From: Dehalococcoidia bacterium
GTDB lineage: Bacteria; Chloroflexota; Dehalococcoidia; Lucifugimonadales; Australimonadaceae
DNA length: 37,730 nucleotides
Assembly: GCA_021296055.1 (NCBI GenBank)
Contig: JAGWBE010000010.1
Coordinates: 20,554 to 58,283 of the forward strand
Reading direction: 5' to 3'
The position numbers and the translations under genes were made by a program. Shown piece after piece: positions 1 through 6,917 of this stretch (position 1 is its first letter; every line of letters starts with the position of its first letter). The notes beneath the pieces were generated by a model. The model did not search any database, was not told the origin of the DNA, and worked only from the letters and a program-made list of their open reading frames with translations.

Positions 1-95
1 GGCACGGGGTTACGCGACGGTCTCCGCATGCGGGAATGCGGTAAGAGCGAGCACGGCTCCTACGCCAGCCTGCTGATGATAGGCGGCTACGTTGG
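1..95. other. Sequence downstream of rpsI, no gene seen
   Basis: This short stretch follows the rpsI stop codon on the minus strand and runs to the window edge. It contains a perfect 10-base palindrome (CCGCATGCGG, 24-33), but there is no T-rich tract after it, so I cannot call it a terminator. No tRNA-like cloverleaf and no convincing coding frame were seen. The operon's terminator may lie outside the window. Confidence 0.4.
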
Positions 96-500
96 CTACC
101 GCTTGGTGTACTGCGGGGCGCGGCGGGCGCGCTTGAGGCCGTACTTCTTGCTCTCCTTGATGCGCGAGTCGCGCGTCAAGAACCCGGCGGCGCGCAGCGC
201 CTTCTTCGTCTCCGGCGCGGCAAGCACCAGGGCGCGGGAGATGCCGTGGCGCAGCGCGTCGGCCCACGCCGAGACGCCGCCGCCCTCGATCTTCGCCACG
301 ACGTTGAAACGTCCGTCCGTGCCCTCAGTGACCGCGAATGGGGAGCGGGCGCGCTTGCGCCAGTCAATCCAGGGCAGCGCCTCGTCCAGCGGCTTGCCGT
401 TGACGACCATCGCGCCGCTGCCGCCGGGGTAGAGCCTCACCCTTGCGATAGCGCTCTTGCGCTTACCCGTCCCGTAGTAATAGGCGGAACCTGTCGTCAT
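96..500 (-). CDS. rpsI: 30S ribosomal protein S9
   Basis: S9 belongs to the head of the small ribosomal subunit, and its C-terminal tail reaches the P-site tRNA. The 134-residue product is of normal family length. It shows the family N-terminal block YYGTGKRKSAIARVRLYPG (about residues 8-26) and ends with the conserved basic tail KRARRAPQYTKR, whose last Arg contacts tRNA. The start ATG lies 3 nt after the rplM stop, so the two genes are probably translated together. The rplM-rpsI pair is the usual bacterial arrangement and closes the long operon here. Confidence 0.97.
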   Translation of the reverse strand: MTTGSAYYYGTGKRKSAIARVRLYPGGSGAMVVNGKPLDEALPWIDWRKRARSPFAVTEGTDGRFNVVAKIEGGGVSAWADALRHGISRALVLAAPETKKALRAAGFLTRDSRIKESKKYGLKRARRAPQYTKR

Positions 501-503
501 CGG

Positions 504-1364
504 CTACTCCTCATCCTTCTTGCGCGCGGGCCTTCGCTTCTTGCGCGCGGTGGCTTCGGCCTGCGGCGCGGCGTTCTTGTCTGTTGGAGCGGATTCGGCT
601 TGCGGTTGTTCGTCCGTCTGCCCTGCCGTTGCCTCGGATGCGAGGTCAGCATGCGGCCGTTCGTCCACTTGCTCCGCCACCGCCTCTGGCCCGGATTCGG
701 CTTGCGGCTGGTCGTCCAGTTCCTCGGCGGCGCTCTCATTCGCGGATTCGGCCTGCGGCTCTTCCTCCGCTTGCTCCGCCACTGCCTCCGGCGCGGCCTC
801 AACCTCCGCCGGCTCCTCCTCCACAATCGCTTCCGGCTCCGGGGCGGGCTGCGGCTCCTCCGCTACGGGAGGGACGGCGGCGGCCTCAGCGCGGCGGCGT
901 TCGGCGGCGGCTCTTGCGGCGGCGCGGGCGCCCGTGCCTGCGTTCACCTGCGCCTCGTGCGGGTGCTCCGCTCCCGCGTAGACCTTGAGACGCTTGAGCA
1001 TGCGGCGGCCCAGGCGGTTGCGCGGCAGCATCCCCTTCACCGCAGCCTGGATGACGCGCTCAGGGAACCGCGTCATCATCTCGTCGAGCGTGCGCTGGCG
1101 CAGGTGGCCGACGTACCCCGTGTGGCGGTAGTACACCTTCTGCGCGCGCTTGTTGCCGGTCAGGTCGATCGAGGCGGCGTTGACCACCACCACGAAGTCG
1201 CCCGTCAGCTCGTGCGGGCTGTAGATGGCGCGGTGCTTGCCTTGGAGGACGCGGGCGGCATCGGCGGCCAGGCGCCCCAGGCGCTGGCCGCGCGCGTCCA
1301 ACACGCGCCACTTAGGCGCGAGGCGTGCTCTTGGCGTGTGTTGCGTCGTCCGTTGCAGTTGCAT
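504..1364 (-). CDS. rplM: 50S ribosomal protein L13 with long acidic repeat tail
   Basis: L13 is an early-assembly protein of the large subunit. Residues about 18-140 form the normal L13 core (KWRVLDARGQRLGRLA, then GMLPRNRLGRRMLKRLKVYAG). From about residue 142 to 286 the protein continues as an Ala/Glu/Pro/Gln-rich tail containing roughly four imperfect 16-19-residue repeats centred on EQPQAES-like words, ending in a basic KKRRPARKKDEE. Family members are usually about 145 residues, so the protein is twice the normal length. I chose the ATG at 1364 because it gives the usual 18 residues before KWRV; an in-frame ATG at 1388 is the alternative. Either start lies inside the end of truA, with no clear ribosome binding site, which suggests translational coupling. 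Confidence 0.93.
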   Translation of the reverse strand: MQLQRTTQHTPRARLAPKWRVLDARGQRLGRLAADAARVLQGKHRAIYSPHELTGDFVVVVNAASIDLTGNKRAQKVYYRHTGYVGHLRQRTLDEMMTRFPERVIQAAVKGMLPRNRLGRRMLKRLKVYAGAEHPHEAQVNAGTGARAAARAAAERRRAEAAAVPPVAEEPQPAPEPEAIVEEEPAEVEAAPEAVAEQAEEEPQAESANESAAEELDDQPQAESGPEAVAEQVDERPHADLASEATAGQTDEQPQAESAPTDKNAAPQAEATARKKRRPARKKDEE

Positions 1365-2100
1365 TGTCGTGCGGCGGGAAGTTTGCATAGTTGACTTGGC
1401 GGAGGGTGAGGCCCTGCGGCGACAGCGCCGTCTCGGCGGCGCCCCGCCTTCCGCTCTTCGCCAGTTCCTCGAACTCCCTGCTCGTCCTTTCTCCTCGGCC
1501 CACCTCCAGCACGGCGGCGGCCATACGCCGCACCTGCTGCGGAAGGAAGGCATTGCCTTCGATCTCGATATGCACCTCGGCTCCCTCCCTCCAAACTGCG
1601 GTTCGGAGGATACGGCGGCGGGTCGGCTTCCCTTCCGGGTAGCGGCCGCAGAAGGGCGCGAAGTCGTGCTCGCCCTCAAGCGACGCTAGGACGGCGGCCA
1701 TAGCCGCGATGTCCAGCGCCCCGCTCACCGCGTGGGTGAAGCGCCTGCGCAACGGCGACCGCGTCCGCCTGGTGAGCAGGCTGTAGCGGTAGACCCGCGA
1801 GAGCGCGTGCCTGCGCGGGTCGAAGTCCGGCGCCGTCTCGTGCGCCTCCACCACTGCCGCGTCCAACGGCAGATAGTGGTTCAGCCCGTCGCGGAGCCGG
1901 TCCGTCGGCAGCGCGGTCGCGGTGTCGAAGGCCGCCACCTGGCCCAGTGCGTGAACTCCCGCGTCGGTTCTGCCCGCGCCGTGGAGTCGCACCTGCTCGC
2001 CCGTGAGGGCCGCAATCGCCTCTTCGATTGTCGCCTGCACCGACGGCGCGTTGGCTTGGCGTTGGAAGCCGGAGTAGGCCGTGCCCTCGTACTCCAACAC
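1312..2100 (-). CDS. truA: tRNA pseudouridine(38-40) synthase
   Basis: TruA converts uridines 38-40 of the tRNA anticodon arm to pseudouridine. The 262-residue frame carries the catalytic block GAGRTDAGVHALGQVAAF, with the catalytic Asp in RTDAG, then NHYLPLD, the SRVYRY segment and FLPQQVRRM. The GTG at 2100 is the only ordinary start in this frame, but it begins in the middle of the first beta strand. The frame upstream of it still reads RRIGL, which matches the family, so a CTG at 2118 may be the true start. The 3' end overlaps rplM by 53 nt. The place between rplQ and rplM is common in bacteria. Confidence 0.92.
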   Translation of the reverse strand: MLEYEGTAYSGFQRQANAPSVQATIEEAIAALTGEQVRLHGAGRTDAGVHALGQVAAFDTATALPTDRLRDGLNHYLPLDAAVVEAHETAPDFDPRRHALSRVYRYSLLTRRTRSPLRRRFTHAVSGALDIAAMAAVLASLEGEHDFAPFCGRYPEGKPTRRRILRTAVWREGAEVHIEIEGNAFLPQQVRRMAAAVLEVGRGERTSREFEELAKSGRRGAAETALSPQGLTLRQVNYANFPPHDNATATDDATHAKSTPRA

Positions 2101-2135
2101 CAGACCGATGCGTCGCAGCGGCGCGCGGCTCGTTC

Positions 2136-2492
2136 CTACTCCTCCACCAGTTCCAGGAGCGCCATCGACGCGGCGTCTCCCTTCCTGGGCAACAGTTTCA
2201 ACATCCGGGTGTAGCCGCCTTCGCGGCTCGCGTAGCGCGGCCCCAGGTCGTCGAACACCTTCTTGACCGCGTGCTTGTCGGGCAGCATGGCCGTCGCGAT
2301 GCGCCTGTCGTGGAGCGACCCACGCTTACCCTTGGTGATCACTTTCTCGGCCAGGCCGCGCACCTCGCGCGCCTTGGCTTCCGTCGTCGTCACCCGTTCG
2401 CGCATGATGAGCTCGGAGGCCAGGTTGCCCAGCAACGCGCGGCGCGGCCCCGAGCGCCGTCCCAACTTTCGTCCCGCCACTCGGTGACGCAT
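2136..2492 (-). CDS. rplQ: 50S ribosomal protein L17
   Basis: L17 sits near the polypeptide exit tunnel of the large subunit. The 118-residue product has the family start MRHRVAGRKLGR, the block RRALLGNLASELI (about residues 17-29), the RVTTTEAKAREVR motif and a C-terminal GPRYASREGGYTRMLKL. Length is normal for the bacterial form. It follows rpoA by 3 nt, as in the alpha operon of most bacteria. Confidence 0.97.
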   Translation of the reverse strand: MRHRVAGRKLGRRSGPRRALLGNLASELIMRERVTTTEAKAREVRGLAEKVITKGKRGSLHDRRIATAMLPDKHAVKKVFDDLGPRYASREGGYTRMLKLLPRKGDAASMALLELVEE

Positions 2493-2495
2493 CGC

Positions 2496-3575
2496 CTAGT
2501 CCTCGTCCTCGCCGTCGACAGCCTCCACGACGGCTTCCTCCGTGTCCGTGGCGGAGGCGGCGGGCGCCGCCTGGCTCGGCGGCGGGTCGCCCAGATCGGG
2601 GTGGCGGATTCCCAATAGTTCCAGTTTCTCCTTGAGCTCTTGGAGCGAGCGCTCGCCGAAGTTGCGCACCTTCAGCAGATCCACGCGGCTGCGCTCCAAT
2701 ACCTCCCCCACTTTGTGGATGGAGGCGCGCTTGAGGCAGTTCTGCGTGCGCGGCGAGAGGCCCAAGTTCTCCACGGGCCGGTTGTAGAGCGAAGCGGGGA
2801 TGGAGGCGGCCCAGGACGGCCTGCCGCCTTCCTGCTCGGTGTTGTCCGCGACGGTGGTGAAGCGGAAGACGTGCTCGTAGAGGATGTGGGCTCCCTGGCG
2901 CACCGCCTCGCTGGGCGAGATGGCGCCGTTCGTCCATACCTCCAGAATCAGCCGCTCGAAATCGGTGTGCTGGCCGATGCGCGTGTTCTCCACGACGTAG
3001 TTGACCTTGCGGACGGGCGTGAAGATGGCGTCCACGGGCAGCACGCCGATGGGCAGGCCGTTCTGCGTGAAGGCGGGCTGATAGCCGCGCCCCTGGCCTA
3101 CGTTCATCTCCATCACCAGCGTCGCGTCCTCGTTGTCCAGCGTGGCCACGTGCAGTTCAGGATTCACGATCTCGAATTCGGACGAGGCCATGATGTCGCC
3201 TGCGCACACCGCGCCCTTGCCCTTGATGTCCAGGCGCAGCTTGCCCGGCCTGCTGCCCGACGAGCGCAGGTTGATAGCCTTGACGTTCAGGAGGATGTCG
3301 ATCACATCCTCCTTCACGTTCGGAATCGCCGTGTACTCGTGTTGCACGCCGTCGATTCGCACCCAGTCGATGGCCATGCCCAGGATGGAGCTCAGGAGCA
3401 CCCGGCGCATCGGGTTGCCCAGCGTCTGCCCGTAGCCGCGCGGCAACGGTTCCACCACAAACCGCCCGTAGGTCTCGTCCGCCTCCAGCACCCGGACGGT
3501 CGCGTCTGGCACCGGCGCGGGCTCGATGGTCAGGTCGCGTTCGCGCTGGTCGTCGTATCCGTAGTCCAGCATCAT
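2496..3575 (-). CDS. rpoA: DNA-directed RNA polymerase subunit alpha
   Basis: This is the assembly scaffold and regulator-contact subunit of RNA polymerase. The 359-residue product has an N-terminal dimerisation domain with PLPRGYGQTLGNPMRRVLLSS (about residues 43-63) and the GIRIDGVQHEY-like and NVKAINLRS blocks. A linker follows, then a C-terminal domain at about 265-325 with NLGLSPRTQNCLKRASIHK and RNFGERSLQELKEKL, which keeps the Arg and Asn positions that touch UP-element DNA. The last about 30 residues are an extra Ala/Glu/Asp-rich acidic tail (ending EDED) not typical of the family. Two consecutive ATG codons (3575, 3572) can serve as start. Confidence 0.98.
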   Translation of the reverse strand: MMLDYGYDDQRERDLTIEPAPVPDATVRVLEADETYGRFVVEPLPRGYGQTLGNPMRRVLLSSILGMAIDWVRIDGVQHEYTAIPNVKEDVIDILLNVKAINLRSSGSRPGKLRLDIKGKGAVCAGDIMASSEFEIVNPELHVATLDNEDATLVMEMNVGQGRGYQPAFTQNGLPIGVLPVDAIFTPVRKVNYVVENTRIGQHTDFERLILEVWTNGAISPSEAVRQGAHILYEHVFRFTTVADNTEQEGGRPSWAASIPASLYNRPVENLGLSPRTQNCLKRASIHKVGEVLERSRVDLLKVRNFGERSLQELKEKLELLGIRHPDLGDPPPSQAAPAASATDTEEAVVEAVDGEDED

Positions 3576-3615
3576 CGCTATTGCATCCTCACACTTTCGC
3601 TCGACTCCCGCCTTC

Positions 3616-4242
3616 CTAGCGGGAGTAGTATTCCGTCACCAACCGCGTGTCCACCGGCGTGTCCACGTCGCTCGCCTCCGGCAGCCGCGCCACTGTGGCG
3701 GCCATGGCGCCGCGGTCGAGCTCCACCCAGCCGGGGAGCGGGCGCTGCCCCACCTGACGGGACGCCTCGGTGAAGACTCCCTTCTCCTTGGACGCCTCCT
3801 TCCAACCGATCACGTCGCCCTGCTTCACGCGGAAGGAGGGGATGGAGACCTTGCGCCCGTTCACGGTGTAGTGCCCGTGGAGCACCCACTGCCGCGCCTG
3901 TTGGCGCGCGGAGGCGAAGCCCACGCGGTAGACCACGTTGTCCAATCGCCGCTCCAGCAGTTGGAGCAGGTTCGTCCCCGTCACGCCGGGCATGCGCCGC
4001 GCCGTCCGGAAGTAGTTCGAGAACTGGCGCTCCAGCATGCCGTAGGACTGGCGCGCCTTCTGCTTCTCCCGCAGCTGCACGCCCCACTCCGACGCGCGGC
4101 GGCGTCGCGGCGACGCCTCCCCCGGCGTACGGCGGCGGCGCTCCACGGCGCACTTGGGCGTGTAGCAGCGTTCCCCTTTCAGGAACAGCTTCTCCCCTGC
4201 GCGGCGGCAGAGCCTGCAGGCGGGTCCTGTGTATCGAGCCAT
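3616..4242 (-). CDS. rpsD: 30S ribosomal protein S4 (zinc-binding form)
   Basis: S4 starts assembly of the 16S rRNA 5' domain and can act as a translational repressor of its own operon in some bacteria. The 208-residue product carries four N-terminal cysteines (CRLCRRAGEKLFLKGERC then PKC, about residues 9-31), marking the zinc-containing form. The S4 RNA-binding domain follows (RRLDNVVYRVGFASARQQAR, then WVLHGHYTVNGRKVSIPS). The ATG at 4242 is preceded by a purine-rich stretch with GGAG. It lies between rpsK and rpoA in the usual alpha-operon order; a 40-nt gap separates it from rpoA. Confidence 0.97.
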   Translation of the reverse strand: MARYTGPACRLCRRAGEKLFLKGERCYTPKCAVERRRRTPGEASPRRRRASEWGVQLREKQKARQSYGMLERQFSNYFRTARRMPGVTGTNLLQLLERRLDNVVYRVGFASARQQARQWVLHGHYTVNGRKVSIPSFRVKQGDVIGWKEASKEKGVFTEASRQVGQRPLPGWVELDRGAMAATVARLPEASDVDTPVDTRLVTEYYSR

Positions 4243-4259
4243 GCTCTCCTGCTTCCTTG

Positions 4260-4649
4260 CTAGACGCGCCGGCGCTTGGGGGGCCGGCACCCGTTGTGCG
4301 GGATCGGCGTCACGTCGCGGATGCTGGTGACGGTGAGCCCGCTGGCTTGGAGGGCGCGCACGGCGGCCTCCCGCCCCGCGCCGGGGCCTTTGACGAACAC
4401 TTCCACCTGACGCAGGCCGTGCTCCGCCGCCTTCCGCGCCGCCGCCTCCGCCACGCGCTGCGCCGCGAACGCCGTGCTCTTGCGCGATCCCTTGAACCCC
4501 ATCTGACCCCCGCTCGACCACGCCACCACGTTGCCGTCCGGGTCGGTCAGGGAGACGATGGTGTTGTTGAAGGTAGCGGTGATGAAGCCCTTCCCCAAGG
4601 GGACGAACTTCCGCTCCCTGCGACGGGTGCGCGTGCGCGATCGTGCCAT
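4260..4649 (-). CDS. rpsK: 30S ribosomal protein S11
   Basis: S11 lines the mRNA exit region of the small-subunit platform. The 129-residue product shows the canonical ITATFNNTIVSLTDPDGNVV block, SSGGQMGFKGSRKSTAFAAQ, the VFVKGPGAGREAAVRALQ motif and the C-terminal DVTPIPHNGCRPPKRRRV, all in the right order. Length is normal. It stands between rpsM and rpsD with short spacers. Confidence 0.98.
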   Translation of the reverse strand: MARSRTRTRRRERKFVPLGKGFITATFNNTIVSLTDPDGNVVAWSSGGQMGFKGSRKSTAFAAQRVAEAAARKAAEHGLRQVEVFVKGPGAGREAAVRALQASGLTVTSIRDVTPIPHNGCRPPKRRRV

Positions 4650-4667
4650 AAGGTCTCTGCCTCGCTC

Positions 4668-5051
4668 CTACTTCTTCGACATCGTGCGCCGCTTGCCCGC
4701 CACCGTCCGCCGGCCGGTGCGCTTCGTGCGCGCGTTCGTCTTCGTCCGCTGGCCGCGCACGGGGAGCTGTCGGCGGTGCCGCAGTCCGCGGTAAGAGCCA
4801 GTGTCGATCAGGCGGCGGATGTTGTCGTTCACCTCCCGCCGTAGGTCGCCCTCCACCACGTACTCGCGGTCGACGATCTCGCGCACGCGGGCGAGCTGCT
4901 CCTCGCTGAGCTCGGCCACCTTCGGGTTGCCGACGGCGCCCGCGCGTTCGGCGATGACGCGCGCCCGTGTCGGCCCGACGCCATAGATCGTGCGCAGGGC
5001 AATCTCCACACGCTTGTTGTCAGGGATGTCGACGTTCGCCACTCTCGCCAT
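4668..5051 (-). CDS. rpsM: 30S ribosomal protein S13
   Basis: S13 contacts the P-site tRNA and forms intersubunit bridges. The 127-residue protein begins MARVANVDIPDNKRVEIALR, contains the YGVGPTRARVIAERAG helix-hairpin region and ends with the basic tail region RGLRHRRQLPVRGQRTKTNA, diagnostic for S13. It follows rpmJ with a 7-nt spacer, as in the infA-rpmJ-rpsM-rpsK order of many bacteria. Confidence 0.98.
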   Translation of the reverse strand: MARVANVDIPDNKRVEIALRTIYGVGPTRARVIAERAGAVGNPKVAELSEEQLARVREIVDREYVVEGDLRREVNDNIRRLIDTGSYRGLRHRRQLPVRGQRTKTNARTKRTGRRTVAGKRRTMSKK

Positions 5052-5058
5052 AGTCCAC

Positions 5059-5172
5059 CTACCCTTGGCGCTGCGCGTGCCGCGGATTGGAGCAGACGAT
5101 GCGCACGGTGCGCCCCCGCCTAATCACTCGGCACTTGTCGCAGCGCGCCTTGACCGATGCTTGCACTTTCAT
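5059..5172 (-). CDS. rpmJ: 50S ribosomal protein L36 (zinc form)
   Basis: This 37-residue gene is easily missed because of its size. It reads MKVQASVKARCDKCRVIRR, then GRTVRIVCSNPRHAQRQG. The zinc ribbon is complete: Cys11, Cys14, Cys27 and His32, the C+ type of L36. L36 fits into the large-subunit RNA near the base of the stalk. The ATG at 5172 and the TAG at 5059 place it between infA and rpsM, exactly where rpmJ is found in most bacteria. Confidence 0.97.
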   Translation of the reverse strand: MKVQASVKARCDKCRVIRRGRTVRIVCSNPRHAQRQG

Positions 5173-5190
5173 TGCCTGTTCCTGTCCGGC

Positions 5191-5409
5191 CTACCGGAAT
5201 CGGTAGGTGATTCGGCCTTTGCTGAGATCGTAGGGCGACAGTTCCACGAGGACGCGATCGCCGGGGAGCACACGGATGAAGTGCATCCGCATCTTGCCCG
5301 ATACGTGGGCAAGCACCCCGTGGCCGTTGCCCAACTCCACTTTGAACGCCGCGTTCGGCAGCGCCTCGGTCACCGTCGCCTCGACCTCGATCTTCTCCTT
5401 GCTCGTCAT
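5191..5409 (-). CDS. infA: Translation initiation factor IF-1
   Basis: IF-1 occupies the A site of the 30S subunit during initiation. The 72-residue product is a single OB-fold of normal length with EKIEVEATVTEALPNAAFKV, HVSGKMRMHFIRVLPGDRV and the C-terminal YDLSKGRITYRFR, all family hallmarks. It lies 8 nt after map and 18 nt before rpmJ, and is probably transcribed both from the main operon and from the internal promoter before map. Confidence 0.98.
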   Translation of the reverse strand: MTSKEKIEVEATVTEALPNAAFKVELGNGHGVLAHVSGKMRMHFIRVLPGDRVLVELSPYDLSKGRITYRFR

Positions 5410-5417
5410 ACCTCAGC

Positions 5418-6248
5418 CTAGCCCTGCTCGCCCGCCACCCTGGTCGTTACGATAGGCTCCCCGTCCGTTATGAGCACCGTGTGCTCGAAGTGAACGGACG
5501 GGCTGCCGTCCGCCGTAACCACCGTCCACCCGTCCTCCAGCACGTCCGTATCGTCGCCGCCCAGATTCACCATCGGCTCGATGGCCAACGCCATGCCTTC
5601 GCGGATCGCCGGGCCGCGCCCGGGGCGGCCGAAGTTAGGGACGGACGGCGCCTCGTGCAGCTGTCGGCCGATGCCGTGGCCGACGTAGCCTCGCACGATG
5701 CCGTAGGCGCCGCAGCTGAGCACGTGCCGCTCGACGGCGCTTGATACGTCACCGATGCGGTTTCCCGCTCGCGCCTCCTTGATGCCCGCGTACAGGCTCC
5801 CCTCTCCCGTCTCCAACAGGCGCTTCACCTCGTCCGTCGCGGCGCCGACGGCGACGCTGATGGCCGCGTCTCCGTACAGCCCACCGACGACGGCGCCTAG
5901 GTCGAGGCTGACGACGTCGCCCTCCTCGATGACGCGCCCGCCGGGGATGCCGTGGACGATCTCGTCGTTGATGGAGACGCAGAGCGTAGCGGGGAAGCCG
6001 TGGTAGCCCTTGAAGGCGGGCGTCGCGCCCATCCCGCGTATCTCCCGCTCCGCGACGGCGTCCAACTCGTGCGTAGTCATGCCGGCGCGCAACGCCTTGC
6101 GCAGCACGAGGTGCGTCTTGCCGACGATCTGACCGGCCTCCCACATCAGGTCGAGTTCGGCGCTCGTCTTGACGGTCGCCTCGTTCCCGCGCGGGGAGAG
6201 CGACTGCAGCAAGGTCGGCGGTTGGGTTGCGGATTCGCGCGTGCTCAT
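5418..6248 (-). CDS. map: Type I methionine aminopeptidase
   Basis: This enzyme removes the initiator methionine from nascent proteins. The 276-residue product has the type I signature: metal ligands in SLDLGAVVGGLYGDAAIS (two Asp), YVGHGIGRQLHEAP (His), the AIEPMVNLG Glu and the final VHFEHTVLIT Glu, plus HGFPATLCVSINDEIVHGIP near the substrate pocket. The first about 25 residues are a weakly conserved extension. The ATG at 6248 comes 95 nt after adk, the largest gap inside the operon, and that gap carries a possible promoter. Confidence 0.97.
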   Translation of the reverse strand: MSTRESATQPPTLLQSLSPRGNEATVKTSAELDLMWEAGQIVGKTHLVLRKALRAGMTTHELDAVAEREIRGMGATPAFKGYHGFPATLCVSINDEIVHGIPGGRVIEEGDVVSLDLGAVVGGLYGDAAISVAVGAATDEVKRLLETGEGSLYAGIKEARAGNRIGDVSSAVERHVLSCGAYGIVRGYVGHGIGRQLHEAPSVPNFGRPGRGPAIREGMALAIEPMVNLGGDDTDVLEDGWTVVTADGSPSVHFEHTVLITDGEPIVTTRVAGEQG

Positions 6249-6262
6249 AGCCTAACCAATCG

Positions 6263-6292
6263 ATTCTACTACGAACGCGCCGCGATTGTTAG
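6263..6292 (-). promoter_or_regulatory. Possible internal promoter before map
   Basis: Read on the minus strand, a TAGAAT box (6268-6263) is preceded after 18 nt by CTAACA (6292-6287), four of six matches to the sigma70 -35 consensus. Transcription would begin about 8 nt before the map ATG. This is one of the few non-coding gaps in the operon, so a second promoter feeding map-infA-rpmJ-rpsM-rpsK-rpsD-rpoA is plausible. Only the sequence match supports it. Confidence 0.45.
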
Positions 6293-6343
6293 GGGTCTGC
6301 CTGACGCCGCGCGCGAATGCGAAGATGCCGGAGCGCATATGCG

Positions 6344-6913
6344 CTAGTCCTCCGTCGCCGCGCGCACCAGGTCTTCCGTAACAGCCTCGATGGACTGGTC
6401 GCCGTTCACGCGCCGCAATTTGCCCTGCGCCTCGTAGTAGGCGGCCAGCGGCGCCGTTTGGCGCTCGTAGGTGCGCAGCCGCTCCTCAATCACCTCCGGC
6501 GTGTCGTCCGCCCTGCCCTCCTCCAGCGCGCGGCCCGCGAGGCGCGCCTTCACGACCTCGTGCGCGCAATCGAGGAGCACGACCCTATCCACCGGCGCGC
6601 CTGCGTCGGCAAAGGCGCGGTCGAGCGCCTCCGCCTGCGTCCGGTTGCGCGGAAAGCCGTCGAGCACCACGCCGCCTTGAGCGTCCGGCGCGGCGCAACG
6701 GTCGAGCACCATCGACACCGTCACCTCGTCCGGAACCAATGCGCCGCGCTCCATGTACTCCTTCGCTTGGAGGCCCAACGGCGTGCCGCGCCCGAGGTTG
6801 TCGCGGAAGAGGTCGCCGGAGGCCACGTGCGCCGCGCCCACGCGCTCGGCCAGGCGCTTGGCCTGCGTGCCCTTGCCCGCGCCGGGAGGTCCGAGAAGCA
6901 CTAGCCGCATCAC
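6344..6913 (-). CDS. adk: Adenylate kinase (short form)
   Basis: Adenylate kinase interconverts ATP + AMP and 2 ADP. The 189-residue product has the P-loop GPPGAGKGTQAKRLAE (about residues 8-23), the AMP-binding SGDLFRDN and LDGFPRNRTQAEALD segments, and RLAGRALEEGRADDTPEVIEERL in place of the long zinc-binding LID, so it is the short form. A GTG (6913) is followed directly by ATG (6910), which is the likelier start. It lies 4 nt after secY, matching the spc-operon order secY-adk-map. Confidence 0.96.
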   Translation of the reverse strand: MMRLVLLGPPGAGKGTQAKRLAERVGAAHVASGDLFRDNLGRGTPLGLQAKEYMERGALVPDEVTVSMVLDRCAAPDAQGGVVLDGFPRNRTQAEALDRAFADAGAPVDRVVLLDCAHEVVKARLAGRALEEGRADDTPEVIEERLRTYERQTAPLAAYYEAQGKLRRVNGDQSIEAVTEDLVRAATED

Positions 6914-6917
6914 CCGC

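Noticed and set aside
24..33. Palindrome CCGCATGCGG after rpsI as terminator
   Set aside because: Short stem with no loop and no T-tract; in sequence of this GC content such palindromes occur by chance.
2640..3773. Plus-strand open frame of 377 codons opposite rpoA
   Set aside because: Shadow of rpoA in a high-GC sequence, with a His/Val/Asp-rich product and no motif.
6333..6344. Palindrome GCGCATATGCGC at the adk stop codon as an operator
   Set aside because: Only 12 bases and overlapping the coding end; no second copy near a promoter was seen.
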